Shown here piece by piece: positions 40,993 to 50,271 of a stretch of 64,000 nt of DNA. The notes beneath the pieces are model-generated. The model saw only the letters and a list, made by a program, of their open reading frames with translations. It was not told the DNA's origin and made no database searches. Position 1 is the stretch's first letter. Every line of letters begins with the position of its first letter. Source of the DNA: JAKFWI01 sp031398975 (GTDB lineage Bacteria > Pseudomonadota > Alphaproteobacteria > Caulobacterales > Aquidulcibacteraceae); the NCBI GenBank assembly GCA_031398975.1, contig JANNOI010000041.1, positions 62,001 through 126,000 on the forward strand, in the 5' to 3' direction. The position numbers were made by a program, and so were the translations under genes.

Positions 40993-42494
40993 GTTCCCGC
41001 CAGCATGGTCTGCACCGTATGCGCGAGTGAGGCGCGTGGCGCGGTGATCTGGGCGGGGCGGCCTTTGCGCCAGGTCTCGTTGTCGGCGATGCCCTTGGCG
41101 AGTTCGGCGCCGAGTTTCAGGTCCTTGATCGTCACCTGCCCGGCCGCGCGCTCGTCTCCGCCCACGATCACCGCGAGGGGGGCTGCGCGCTTGTCGGCGT
41201 ATTTCATCTGCGCGCGCATGCCGGCGCCGCCCAGATAGACTTCCGCCCGGACGCCCGCGGCGCGCAGCTCCTGGGCCATCGCGAAATAAGCGCCCATCTG
41301 GTCGGCCTCGAGCGCAAGGATCACCACCGGCCCGTCCAAAGCCCGCGCGCCCGCGCCGCCCGCCGCGAGCGCGGCCGCCAGGCGGCTTACGCCGATCGAA
41401 AAGCCGGTGGCGGGGATCGGCTCGCCGCGGAACCGGGCGACCAGATCGTCATACCGCCCGCCCCCGCCCACGGCCCCGAAGCGGACGCTGCGCCCGTCGG
41501 CGTCCTCGATCGCGAGCCCGAGCTCGGCCTCGTAGACCGCGCCGGTATAATATTCGAGGCCGCGCACGATCGCGGGATCGAACAGCGCCTGATCCTCGCC
41601 GACCTTGAGCGCCGCCAGCGTCTCGTGGATCGCGTTAAGGGCCGTGAGCCCCTCGCGCCAGAGGGGGGAGCCCTCGAACGGCAGCGCCCCATAGGCCGCC
41701 AGCGCCCCCGCCCTGCCCTTGCCCGAAGCGTCGAGGAAGGCGGTCAGGATATCGATCTGGGCCGCCGCGAGGCCCGCGCCCGGGGTGAAATCGCCGGATT
41801 CGTCGCGCCGGCCCGGGCCCAGCAGCAGCCGCACGCCCTCCAGGCCCAGCCGGTCCAGCTTGTCGATGGCGCGCAGCACGGTAAGCCGGGCGCGCGGCGC
41901 GAGCGGGGCGCCCTCGGGGGCCATCGCCGCCAGCAACCCGTCGAGCAATTGGCGGGTGCTGACCTTGAGCGTGTAGAGCCCGCGCGGCACGCCCGCCGCC
42001 TCCAGCGCAGCACACGCCATCGCGATCATCTCGGCGTCGGCGGCGGGGCCGGGGGCGCCCACCGTGTCAGCGTCGCACTGGCAGAATTCGCGGAACCGCC
42101 CGGGCCCGGGCTTTTCGTTGCGCCAGACGGGGCCGGCGGCCCAGCGGCGATAGGGCTTGGGCAGGGCGTCGAAATGCTCGGCTACGAAGCGGGCGAGCGG
42201 GGCGGTCAGGTCGTAGCGCAGCGCCATCCATTGGGAGTCGTCGTCCTGCAGGGCGAAGACGCCTTCGTTCGGGCGGTCCTGGTCGGGCAGGAATTTGCCG
42301 AGGCAATCGGCGTACTCGAACGCGGCCGTCTCCAGCGGCTCAAACCCCCAATCGGCGTAGATGCGCGAGATTTTCTCGATCAGCGCCCGTTCGGCGGCGA
42401 GGCCCGCGCCCCGGCGGTCCTGCAGCCCCCGGGGCCGGCGCGGCTTGGGGCGGAACGCGTCGGAGGCGGGGACGGAATCGGTCGGCGCGGGCAT
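40989..42494 (-). CDS. hisS: Histidyl-tRNA synthetase
   Basis: 501 residues. The class II core is clear: motif 2 VWRNEKPGPGRFREFCQCDADTVG, the histidine motif around GLEYYTGAVYEAEL, and GAVGGGGRYDDLVARF with motif 3. The C-terminal anticodon-binding domain spans about residues 400-480. The hisS-hisZ pair overlaps, as in many Alphaproteobacteria, and is continuous with scpB-tat. It starts 77 bp from the end of the redoxin gene, so an own promoter is possible. Confidence 0.95.
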   Translation of the reverse strand: MPAPTDSVPASDAFRPKPRRPRGLQDRRGAGLAAERALIEKISRIYADWGFEPLETAAFEYADCLGKFLPDQDRPNEGVFALQDDDSQWMALRYDLTAPLARFVAEHFDALPKPYRRWAAGPVWRNEKPGPGRFREFCQCDADTVGAPGPAADAEMIAMACAALEAAGVPRGLYTLKVSTRQLLDGLLAAMAPEGAPLAPRARLTVLRAIDKLDRLGLEGVRLLLGPGRRDESGDFTPGAGLAAAQIDILTAFLDASGKGRAGALAAYGALPFEGSPLWREGLTALNAIHETLAALKVGEDQALFDPAIVRGLEYYTGAVYEAELGLAIEDADGRSVRFGAVGGGGRYDDLVARFRGEPIPATGFSIGVSRLAAALAAGGAGARALDGPVVILALEADQMGAYFAMAQELRAAGVRAEVYLGGAGMRAQMKYADKRAAPLAVIVGGDERAAGQVTIKDLKLGAELAKGIADNETWRKGRPAQITAPRASLAHTVQTMLAGT

Positions 42495-42571
42495 GGAGAC
42501 GGCCTAAGGAAACCCCGGCTCGTACCGCATGCGGGGGCCGCGGACAATCGCCGCCCCCGCCCGCGACCGCC

Positions 42572-43216
42572 TCAGTCGGCGTATTTGATGCTGCACCCAT
42601 AGGGTTGGGAGAAGGGAACCGCCACCGGCCGGCCCGCCTTCACGTCCGCCAAAGCGAGCTTCACGTAATTCTTGGCCCCGGCGATATCGGCCGGGCGGGT
42701 GGAGTTCTTGTCATCGATGCCGCCCTGGTAAACGAGCACGCCCTTGGCGTCGATCACGTAGAGGTGGGGGGTGGTCTTGGCGCCATAGGCGCGCCCGACC
42801 TCGCCCTTGGGATCGAGCAGCACCGCCTCGGGCGCCGCGCCGCGGGTGCTGGTCAGCTCGTCGGCCCGGGCGGGGGCCACATAGCCCTGCTTGCCGGGCG
42901 CGGAGGAGATGACGGACAGCCACACCACCCCATCGGCGGCGGCGGCTTTCTGCAGCCCCTGCATGGCGCCGCCGCTATAGTGCTTTTGCACGTAGGGGCA
43001 TTGGTCGTTGGTCCATTCGAGCACCACCGTCTTGCCGGCGAATTCGGACAGGGTGCGCGTCTTGCCCTTGGTGTCGGCGATCGAGAAGGCGGGCGCCTTC
43101 GCCCCGGTCTCGACCGAGGCCTCGGCGGTGGAGGCGATAAGCGCCCCGGCGGTGAGCGCGGCGGTGGCCAGGACGGCCGCGGCGATGGAGAGGTTGCGTC
43201 GGGAGAGGATGGTCAT
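42572..43216 (-). CDS. Exported thioredoxin-like (AhpC/TSA-type redoxin) protein
   Basis: 214 residues. A signal peptide (to about AEAS, residue 34) precedes a thioredoxin-fold domain: APAFSIADTKGKTRTLSEFAGKTVVLEWTNDQCPYVQKHY. The single active-site Cys in NDQCPYVQK replaces a CxxC. TPHLYVID carries the cis-proline, and a late GGIDD insertion is typical of this periplasmic family. It probably receives electrons from the DsbD/ScsB protein, whose stop codon overlaps its start (ATGA). A role in peroxide or thiol homeostasis is likely. Confidence 0.85.
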   Translation of the reverse strand: MTILSRRNLSIAAAVLATAALTAGALIASTAEASVETGAKAPAFSIADTKGKTRTLSEFAGKTVVLEWTNDQCPYVQKHYSGGAMQGLQKAAAADGVVWLSVISSAPGKQGYVAPARADELTSTRGAAPEAVLLDPKGEVGRAYGAKTTPHLYVIDAKGVLVYQGGIDDKNSTRPADIAGAKNYVKLALADVKAGRPVAVPFSQPYGCSIKYAD

Positions 43217-45324
43217 GGGGCCTCCGTCTGGGCGGGCGGGGCGGCGGCGGCCGCCAGCGCGCGCTGGATGATGTCAGGCGTCAGGATCTGGGGCAATATA
43301 CGGGGCGGCGCGTCCGGCGCACCCCCGGGATACATTAAATAAAGCGGAACTCCGGCGCGTCCGTGCTCCTTGAGGGCAGCCGCGATTACGGGATCGCGGG
43401 AGGTCCAGTCCGCCACCAGGAACGCCGCATTCGCCCGCTCAAAAGCCGCCTTCGTCTCCGGCAGGGACAGCGCCACCCGGGCGTTCACCTGGCAGGTGAT
43501 GCACCAGGCGGCGGTGAAATCGACGAACACCGGCCGCCCCTCGGCCCGCAGCGCGGCGAGCCGCGCCGGGCTCCACGCCTGGCCCTCGAGCTTGACCGCG
43601 CCTTGCGCGGCGGGCGCGGCGGGGGAGGCTTCCGCCCGCACGAGCGCGAGCCCCGCGCCCAGGAGCGCCAGCGCCGAAAGCCCGAAGCCGACCCACCGCC
43701 CCGGCGTCCGCCAAGACCAGACCGCATAGGCAAGCCCAAGGCACCCCACCAGCGCCAGCAGCGCGCCGTCCGCGCCCGCCTGCTGCGCCAGCACCCAGAC
43801 GAGCCAAATCGCCGCGCCGAACATGGGAAACGCCAGGAATTGCTTGAAGCGCTCCATCCAGGGGCCGGGCTTGGGCAGGCGCTTGTGCAGGCCGGGCGCG
43901 AAGCTCAGCGCGGTGAACGGCGCCGCGAAGCCAAGCCCGAGGCTCGCGAACACGGCAAGGGCTGCCGGGGCCGATTGGGTGGCCGCATAGCCGAGCGCCG
44001 CCCCCATGAACGGCGCGGTGCAGGGCGAGGCCGCCACCACCGCCAGCGCGCCCGTGAAAAAAGACCCCCCCGCCCCGTGCAGGCGCGCGAGCCCCCCGCC
44101 AACGCCTTGCAAGCCTCCCCCGACCTCGAAAGCCCCCAACAAGTTGAGCCCGAGCGCGAAGAACAGCAGCGCCAATCCCCACACCACCAGCGGCTCCTGC
44201 AATTGGAAGCCCCAGCCCGCGGCCGCGCCCGCCGCCTGCAGCGCCAGCAACACCCCCGCCAGCGCCAGAAACGTCGCCATCACGCCCGCCAGGAAGAACA
44301 TCCCCTGGCGCCGCGCCGCCGCCGGAGCCTGCGCGCCCGCCAGGCTCAAGGCCTTGATCGAAAGAACCGGGAACACGCACGGCATCACGTTGAGGATCAG
44401 CCCGCCAAGGAACGCGAACGCCGCCGCAAGGCCTAGCCCCATGGTCCCTTCGCCCGTCCCGGCCCCAGGCCCGCCCTGGACAGCGGCGGCCGGCACAGCC
44501 TCGATCTCATAGCCGCGGCGCACGAGCGCGCCGTTCTCGCGCACTTCTGCGGTCACCACCCCCGCGATCGCCTCCCCCTTCCACGCTCCCGACGGGGACG
44601 GCGTCAGCCGCAGGAGCGCGGCCCCGTCCCGCATCCGGGGCGCCTGGTCGCCCGCATGGTCGATCGCGTCGGGGGCGAAGGGGAAAAAGTGGGGCGCGCG
44701 CGCGCCTTGCGGCAGCCCTCGCACCGTCAGCACGAAGGCCTCCCCCGCCGGGGCCACCTGCGCCTCCACCCCCCCGCGCCGCGGCACGGAGGCGGCCGCG
44801 GCCGCGACCCGCCCCGACCATTGCGGGTCGTCCGCCCCCGTGGCGGCCAGCGTCAGCGGCAGGGTGAGATCGGCCTCCTCCGGGATGCAGATCTCCTCGC
44901 ACACCAGCCATTCCACCTTGGCCTTCAAGAGCAGGGTTCCGCGGGGCGGCGCGTCCGGGGCCAGCGTCAGCCGGATCGGGAACGCGACCTCGCCCTCATA
45001 GCCATAATTCACCAGCGGCTTCAGCGGGATGGCCTGGGGCGGGGGCCAGCGGATCGGCCCTGCGCTCACCCCCGGCGGCAGCGTCCAGGCGATCTCGGTC
45101 GCGGTGCCGGAATCACCGGGATTGCGCCAATAGGTGTGCCAGCCCTCGCGGATTTTCTGGCGCAGCACGATGTCGAAGCTTTCCCCCGGCGCAACGCGGG
45201 CGCGGCTGGAATGCAATTCCGTCTCGACATTCTCGGTGCGCACCGGGGCCGCCTCTGCGCGGCCCGCTCCGGCGAACGCCACAAGACAAAGGCAGAGCGT
45301 TGAAAAAGCGCGGTGGAGCTTCAT
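43213..45324 (-). CDS. DsbD/ScsB-type protein-disulfide reductase
   Basis: 703 residues. A signal peptide ends near GRAEA (residue 25). The N-terminal periplasmic domain contains VCEEICIPEEADL (paired cysteines, ScsB-like). An eight-helix core has NVMPCVFPVLSIKAL and ASPCTAPFMGAALG, the two transmembrane redox cysteines. The C-terminal thioredoxin domain has AAWCITCQVN (CxxC). It moves electrons from cytoplasmic thioredoxin to the periplasm. I set the start at the ATG at 45324, where the signal peptide begins; the frame is open further upstream only as an overlap with the SapC gene. Confidence 0.93.
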   Translation of the reverse strand: MKLHRAFSTLCLCLVAFAGAGRAEAAPVRTENVETELHSSRARVAPGESFDIVLRQKIREGWHTYWRNPGDSGTATEIAWTLPPGVSAGPIRWPPPQAIPLKPLVNYGYEGEVAFPIRLTLAPDAPPRGTLLLKAKVEWLVCEEICIPEEADLTLPLTLAATGADDPQWSGRVAAAAASVPRRGGVEAQVAPAGEAFVLTVRGLPQGARAPHFFPFAPDAIDHAGDQAPRMRDGAALLRLTPSPSGAWKGEAIAGVVTAEVRENGALVRRGYEIEAVPAAAVQGGPGAGTGEGTMGLGLAAAFAFLGGLILNVMPCVFPVLSIKALSLAGAQAPAAARRQGMFFLAGVMATFLALAGVLLALQAAGAAAGWGFQLQEPLVVWGLALLFFALGLNLLGAFEVGGGLQGVGGGLARLHGAGGSFFTGALAVVAASPCTAPFMGAALGYAATQSAPAALAVFASLGLGFAAPFTALSFAPGLHKRLPKPGPWMERFKQFLAFPMFGAAIWLVWVLAQQAGADGALLALVGCLGLAYAVWSWRTPGRWVGFGLSALALLGAGLALVRAEASPAAPAAQGAVKLEGQAWSPARLAALRAEGRPVFVDFTAAWCITCQVNARVALSLPETKAAFERANAAFLVADWTSRDPVIAAALKEHGRAGVPLYLMYPGGAPDAPPRILPQILTPDIIQRALAAAAAPPAQTEAP

Positions 45325-45389
45325 GGCGGTGGAGATAAGGCGGCGTGCACGGCGCCGCCACCCAAGGCCGGTCCCGCGTCTCGCCCCCG

Positions 45390-46202
45390 TCACGCCAGGG
45401 GCGTGGTCGCGCGCACTTGCGCCTGCGCCTTCGCCTCCGACAGCCGGATCGCACGCTGCAACACTTTGGGCCACAAGAGCAGCGACACGAGATGGGCGTA
45501 GATCGGCCCAAGCAGGCCCTTCTCTCGCAGCCCCTGCAGCCGCTCGATGGACAAGGCGTTCAGCCGCTCCTCGGAGACAGCGAAATAATCGGCCACCTTG
45601 ACGGGCGCGCTCTCCTGGCCGTCGGGCCCGCGCGTGGTGATCGTCACGGTTTTCGGTTCGAACAGGTCGTTCTGCTTGAGGAGATCGACGAATTCGGTGG
45701 TGAAGCGGCGAAACCGCTCGAATTCCTTGCAGAACTCGATCGCGTCCTGGGTGTAGCGGGAGGGCTGGTCGCCCTCGAACAAGGCCACGTCCGGCTGCGC
45801 GTCGATCATGGGGGCCGCGCGGTCGATGCACACCACCAGACGCTCCCCGCCCGGATCGGCCGCGAACACGAACGGGTAGCGGCGCACGAAGGACGGGAGA
45901 TAGGCTTCGGGATCGATCTCCCCCGCCGCGCTGACAAAGACGTTCTCGCCCGCGCGCGCGCCCATCACCGCAAGCGGCGTTTTGGCCTCGCCGGCGAAGA
46001 TGATGGGATAGGAGGCGGCCGCGACCCCGAACTCGTTCAAGGTCATCGGCACGACGTGGGCGGTGGACAGGAACTCGAACGGCCGCTCGATGCGCTTGAC
46101 GCCCAGACCCCGGTGGCGCTCCAGCGACAAGGGCTCGGGCTGGCGGTAAAACAGCACCTGTCCTGACAGTTTCAGCTCTTCGCCCATGGTCTGGGTGTTC
46201 AT
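45390..46202 (-). CDS. SapC family protein
   Basis: 270 residues with no signal peptide or membrane helix. The family pattern is visible in VPMTLNEFGVAAASYPIIFAG, YLPSFVRRYPFVFA, LVVCIDRAAP and the segment SRYTQDAIEFCKEFER. SapC was named from a Campylobacter S-layer locus, but most members are widespread alphaproteobacterial and marine proteins without known function. It lies 65 bp upstream of dsbD in the same direction and is divergent from the DUF885 pair. Confidence 0.82.
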   Translation of the reverse strand: MNTQTMGEELKLSGQVLFYRQPEPLSLERHRGLGVKRIERPFEFLSTAHVVPMTLNEFGVAAASYPIIFAGEAKTPLAVMGARAGENVFVSAAGEIDPEAYLPSFVRRYPFVFAADPGGERLVVCIDRAAPMIDAQPDVALFEGDQPSRYTQDAIEFCKEFERFRRFTTEFVDLLKQNDLFEPKTVTITTRGPDGQESAPVKVADYFAVSEERLNALSIERLQGLREKGLLGPIYAHLVSLLLWPKVLQRAIRLSEAKAQAQVRATTPLA

Positions 46203-46377
46203 TCGACCCTCCGCTCGCTGGCGCGCTTAACCATGATTGCGCGCCGGGGGCAACCGGGGCCGGCACACGGGCGCTGGCCGGGCCGGCGCGGCGTGCTATG
46301 CCAGCACCTCGCGTTGGCGCGAGCGCCGCAGGCTAGCGCCGCGCATCCGAACCAGCGCCCCCGAGAGGAGTGCAACC

Positions 46378-48234
46378 GTGCCGTTTTCTGTCCGGCTCGC
46401 TACGCTGGTCCTCGCCCTGGGGCTCTGCGCGTGCGCGCCGCGCGCTCCATCCAAGCCCGACCCCGTCCAGCAAACGCAGAACCTGAAAACCACGCTGGAT
46501 GCGCTGTCGACGTCCATCCTGCGCGCAAGCCCGGAGCGCGCCACGAGCCTCGCCGTCAGCGAGGCGATGGCGGGGGGTCCTTTTTCGGCGCGCCTCGGCG
46601 ATTATTCCACCGAAGGGCTCAGCGTGCGGGTGGGGATCGCCCAGAAGGCGCTGGCCGCGCTCGACGCGATCGACGCATCGTCTCTGGCGCGTGCGGAAGC
46701 GGTAAGCCTCGATGTCGCCCAGACCGCGCTGCGCGACGCGATCGCAGGCGCGAAATTCGGCTATGGCGAATACGGCTTTGGCCCGCCCGAGCCTTACGTC
46801 GTCACCCAGATCAGCGGGGCCTACACCTGGATACCGGACTTTCTCGACAGCCAGCACCGGCTCGAAACCGTCAAGGACGCCGAAGACTATCTGGCCCGGC
46901 TGCGCGACTACGCCCGCGTGCTCGATGAGGAAAGCTCCCGGATCACCCGCGACGCCTCCAGCAGCGTGACCCCGCCCGATTTCGTGATCGAGGGCGCGTT
47001 GCGGCAATTGCGGGCGCTGGCGGACCAGCGGCCGGAGGCGGCGCTGATGGTGACCTCGCTGGCGCGGCGCGGCGCGCAATCCCCGGGGATCGGGCCGGAG
47101 CGGACCGCCGCGCTCGTAGGCCGGGCCGAAGCGATTATGCGCGAGTTCGTGCTGCCCGCTTACCGCCGCCAGGTCGCCGCGCTCGCCTCGATCCGCCAGG
47201 GCGCGTCGCACGAAGCGGGCGTGGGGCGCCTGCCGAACGGGGAGGCCTATTACGCCGCGGCGCTGCGGGCCTGGACCACCACCGATCTGAGCCCCGATCA
47301 GGTCCACGCGATGGGCCTGCGCCTGGTGCGCAGCCTGAACGGGGAGATGGAGGCGCTGCTCACGCGCGAAGGCGTTCCGCCGGGGCCCCTGGCGCAGCGC
47401 ATGGCCGCGATCTCCAAACGTCCCGACCAGCTCTATCCCAATACCGACGCCGGCAAGGGGAGGCTGCTGCGGGACCTGAACGCCCAAGTGGACGCCGTGC
47501 GGGCGGTGCTGCCGGGCTATTTCGGGGTGCTGCCCAAGGCCAAGCTCGAGATCAAGCGCGTGCCCGCCTATATCGAGGCCGGCGCGCCGGGGGGCTATTA
47601 CCAATCCCCGGCCTTGGACGGATCGCGCCCGGGCGCCTATTACATCAATCTGCGCGACACCGCCGAATGGCCCCGCTTCTCCCTGCCGACGCTCACCTAT
47701 CACGAGGGCGAGCCCGGCCATCATTTCCAGATTGCGGTGGCCCAGGAATCCGGCGCACTGCCGTTCCTGCGCAGCGCGCTCTTGGGCTTTTCCGGCTACC
47801 AGGAGGGCTGGGGGCTCTATGCCGAGCAGCTCGCCGACGAGATCGGCATGTACAAACCCGCCCCGCTCGACCGGCTGGGCTATCTCCAATCCATGGCCTT
47901 CCGCGCCGCCCGCCTGGTGGTGGATACGGGGCTACACCACAAGGGTTGGAGCCGGGAGCGGGCGATCGATTACATGGTGGAGGCGACGGGGGATCAGCGC
48001 TCGGCGATCACCACCGAGGTGGAGCGCTATGCGGTCTGGCCCGGCCAGGCCTGCAGCTACATGGTGGGGCGGGAGACGCTGAACCGGCTGCGCCGGGAGG
48101 CGCGCGAGGCCCTCGGCGCGCGGTTCGACATCAAGGCCTTCCATGACGTGGTGCTGACCAATGGGGCGACGCCGCTGGCTGTACTGGACCGGATCGTGAA
48201 GGCCTGGATCGCCGATCAGCGGAAGGCGGGGTAG
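46378..48234 (+). CDS. DUF885 lipoprotein, putative zinc metallohydrolase
   Basis: 618 residues from a GTG at 46378, seven bases after GAGAGGAG. A lipoprotein signal ends at Cys19 (LCAC). The gluzincin-like motif HEGEPGHH lies at residues 442-449, followed by the conserved YQEGWGLYAEQLADEIG, giving the third metal ligand. DUF885 proteins are predicted zinc carboxypeptidase-like enzymes; here it would act in the periplasm. A paralogue follows after 4 bp. Substrate unknown. Confidence 0.85.
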   Translation: MPFSVRLATLVLALGLCACAPRAPSKPDPVQQTQNLKTTLDALSTSILRASPERATSLAVSEAMAGGPFSARLGDYSTEGLSVRVGIAQKALAALDAIDASSLARAEAVSLDVAQTALRDAIAGAKFGYGEYGFGPPEPYVVTQISGAYTWIPDFLDSQHRLETVKDAEDYLARLRDYARVLDEESSRITRDASSSVTPPDFVIEGALRQLRALADQRPEAALMVTSLARRGAQSPGIGPERTAALVGRAEAIMREFVLPAYRRQVAALASIRQGASHEAGVGRLPNGEAYYAAALRAWTTTDLSPDQVHAMGLRLVRSLNGEMEALLTREGVPPGPLAQRMAAISKRPDQLYPNTDAGKGRLLRDLNAQVDAVRAVLPGYFGVLPKAKLEIKRVPAYIEAGAPGGYYQSPALDGSRPGAYYINLRDTAEWPRFSLPTLTYHEGEPGHHFQIAVAQESGALPFLRSALLGFSGYQEGWGLYAEQLADEIGMYKPAPLDRLGYLQSMAFRAARLVVDTGLHHKGWSRERAIDYMVEATGDQRSAITTEVERYAVWPGQACSYMVGRETLNRLRREAREALGARFDIKAFHDVVLTNGATPLAVLDRIVKAWIADQRKAG

Positions 48235-48238
48235 CGCC

Positions 48239-50170
48239 ATGGCCGCCGCCCGGCTCTTTCGCGCGCTCCTGGCCGCAGCCCTTCTGGGCGCAGGCGCCGC
48301 CGCCTGCGCGCGCAGCGAGCCCGCCGCGCCCACAACCGCCTTTTCCGGCCTGGTCGAGGACGCCGCGCGGGACCTGCTGGCGGGCGAACCGGAACGCGCC
48401 GCCGCCCTCGGCATAGGCGCCGCCGGCCCCTGGCGACTCAACGACCGCTCCAGCATCGCCGGCGAGATCGAGCGCACCGCCGCGCTGCGTCGGCTCGCCC
48501 AGGCGCGCGGCGTCACGGCGCAGACGCTGCCGCGCGCCGACCGCCTCGTGCACGCCGCGCTGATGCACCATTTCACCGTCGCCGCCGCCGGCGCGGAGTT
48601 CCCGTTCGGCCGCTTCTCGCCGCTCTCGGGCTTTTCACCTTATGTCCTCAATCCGGTGGACGCCGCCTTCGTGACCTTGCCCGCGCTGTTCGAGGCCATG
48701 CCCGCGCCGGGCGGGGCGGACCTGCGCGCCTTTGGCGCCCGGCTGCAGGCGGTGGCCCCCGCGCTCGACGCCGAGACCGCCCGCGCCCGCGCGGACGCCG
48801 CCGCCGGGATCGTCGCGCCGCTCAGCGTGCTGGACGCGGCCGCCGCGCGACTTTCGCAATTCATCGACACCCCGCCCGCCGACTGGCCCTATCTCGAGCC
48901 GCTGCGCGCGCGCATCGCCGCCACCGCGCCCGGCAGCGGCGACCATGCGCAAGCCCGCGCCGCCTTCGCGGAGGCCGAAGCGGCGGCCGCTGCTTCGATT
49001 CTGCCGGCCTATCGCCGCGCCGCTCTTGCGGTCGCGGAGATGCGCGCGCGCGCCGGGGCGGAGCCGGGCGTCTGGCGGCTGAAGGACGGCCCAGCCTATT
49101 ACGCCGCCGCCCTGGCCTACGCCACCCAGCCGGGCGAGACCGCCGATAGCCTCCACAAGGCGGGCCTGCGCCGCATCCGCCAGGTCAGCGACGAGATGGA
49201 CATGATGCTGCGCGCCCAGGGGCTGACCCAGGGCGGCGTCGGCGAGCGGATGGCCGCGCTCAACCCCGAGCCCCGCCCGCCCGCGCCGGACGCCCCAAAA
49301 GCCGCCGCGGAAAACGCGCCGGACACTGCGCCGCAAACCACGCCAAAACCCGCTCCAGAAAACGCTCCAGAACCCCTCCCAGACCCCGCCCCGAACGCGG
49401 CGCTGGAGCGCTTCACCGCCCTGGTGCGCCAGCAGGAGGCGCGCTCGCCCAAATGGCTGCAGAGCCCGGGCGGCAAGCTCGCGATCCGGACCTCGGGCTT
49501 CGGGGCGGCGCTGCGCTACACGCCCGCCCCGCTGGACGGCTCGGGCCCCGGCGTGCTCTGGGCCGATCCCGAGCGCTTGGGCCGGCTGCCGCGCCACGAT
49601 TTCCTGCCGCTGGCCAATGCGTTCGCTTTTCCGGGCCGCCATGTGCAGGCGGAGAAGAACCGCACCCACGCGGGACCGCTTGTGCTGCGCCTGCTGGCCG
49701 CGCCGGCCTTCACCGAGGGCTGGGCCCTTTACGCGCTGACGCTCGGCGAGGAGATGGGCGTGTACGAGGGCGATCCCTCGGGCCGGCTCGGGGCGCTGCA
49801 TGCGCACTTGCGGGCGGCCGCCCGGCTCGTGGCCGATACCGGCGTGCACGCCAAGCGTTGGACCCGCGAGGAGGCCAGAGCGTTCCTCAGCGGCGCGACC
49901 GGGGACGGGCCCGCCGCCATCGACGCCGAGCTAGACGCGATCGCCGCCGCCCCCGGCCGGGCCTGCAGCGGCGAGTTCGGCCGCGCCGAGATCATGCGCC
50001 TGCGCGACGCCGCGCGCGCGCGGCTGGGGACGCGCTTTACGATCGGGGCCTTCCACGCCGTGCTGCTGGGGGCCGGCGCGCCCCCACCCGCGGTGCTCGA
50101 GGGGCTGATCGGAGAATGGGCCCGAAGCGGGCGCCCGCCGGCGCCGGCGGCGCGCCCGGAAGGCAGCTGA
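48239..50170 (+). CDS. DUF885 lipoprotein paralogue with destroyed metal motif
   Basis: 643 residues, a tandem paralogue of the upstream gene. The lipobox AAAC is near residue 23. The overall DUF885 layout remains (WRLKDGPAYYAAALAYATQPGETADSLHKAGL; FTEGWALYALTLGEEMGVY). At the metal-binding position, however, it reads AFAFPGRH (461-468) instead of HExxPGHH. Both ligands of the first pair and one later His are lost. A 50-residue Pro/Ala/Glu-rich insertion (about 335-385) is also specific to it. It is probably a non-catalytic partner of its neighbour; it is not a pseudogene, since the frame is intact. Confidence 0.8.
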   Translation: MAAARLFRALLAAALLGAGAAACARSEPAAPTTAFSGLVEDAARDLLAGEPERAAALGIGAAGPWRLNDRSSIAGEIERTAALRRLAQARGVTAQTLPRADRLVHAALMHHFTVAAAGAEFPFGRFSPLSGFSPYVLNPVDAAFVTLPALFEAMPAPGGADLRAFGARLQAVAPALDAETARARADAAAGIVAPLSVLDAAAARLSQFIDTPPADWPYLEPLRARIAATAPGSGDHAQARAAFAEAEAAAAASILPAYRRAALAVAEMRARAGAEPGVWRLKDGPAYYAAALAYATQPGETADSLHKAGLRRIRQVSDEMDMMLRAQGLTQGGVGERMAALNPEPRPPAPDAPKAAAENAPDTAPQTTPKPAPENAPEPLPDPAPNAALERFTALVRQQEARSPKWLQSPGGKLAIRTSGFGAALRYTPAPLDGSGPGVLWADPERLGRLPRHDFLPLANAFAFPGRHVQAEKNRTHAGPLVLRLLAAPAFTEGWALYALTLGEEMGVYEGDPSGRLGALHAHLRAAARLVADTGVHAKRWTREEARAFLSGATGDGPAAIDAELDAIAAAPGRACSGEFGRAEIMRLRDAARARLGTRFTIGAFHAVLLGAGAPPPAVLEGLIGEWARSGRPPAPAARPEGS

Positions 50171-50271
50171 GCGCCCGAGTTCGGCCCGATTTCCGGCGCG
50201 CGGGCGCCTGAAACGGGGCGCAGAGCGGAGGCCAAGCTGAGGGTGAGGGTAAGGCAGGGGGAGAATGCACG

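Noticed and set aside
45325..46266. Extending the DsbD-type gene to a 1017-residue protein
   Set aside because: The added N-terminus is an out-of-frame reading of the SapC gene; a proper signal peptide begins at the ATG at 45324.
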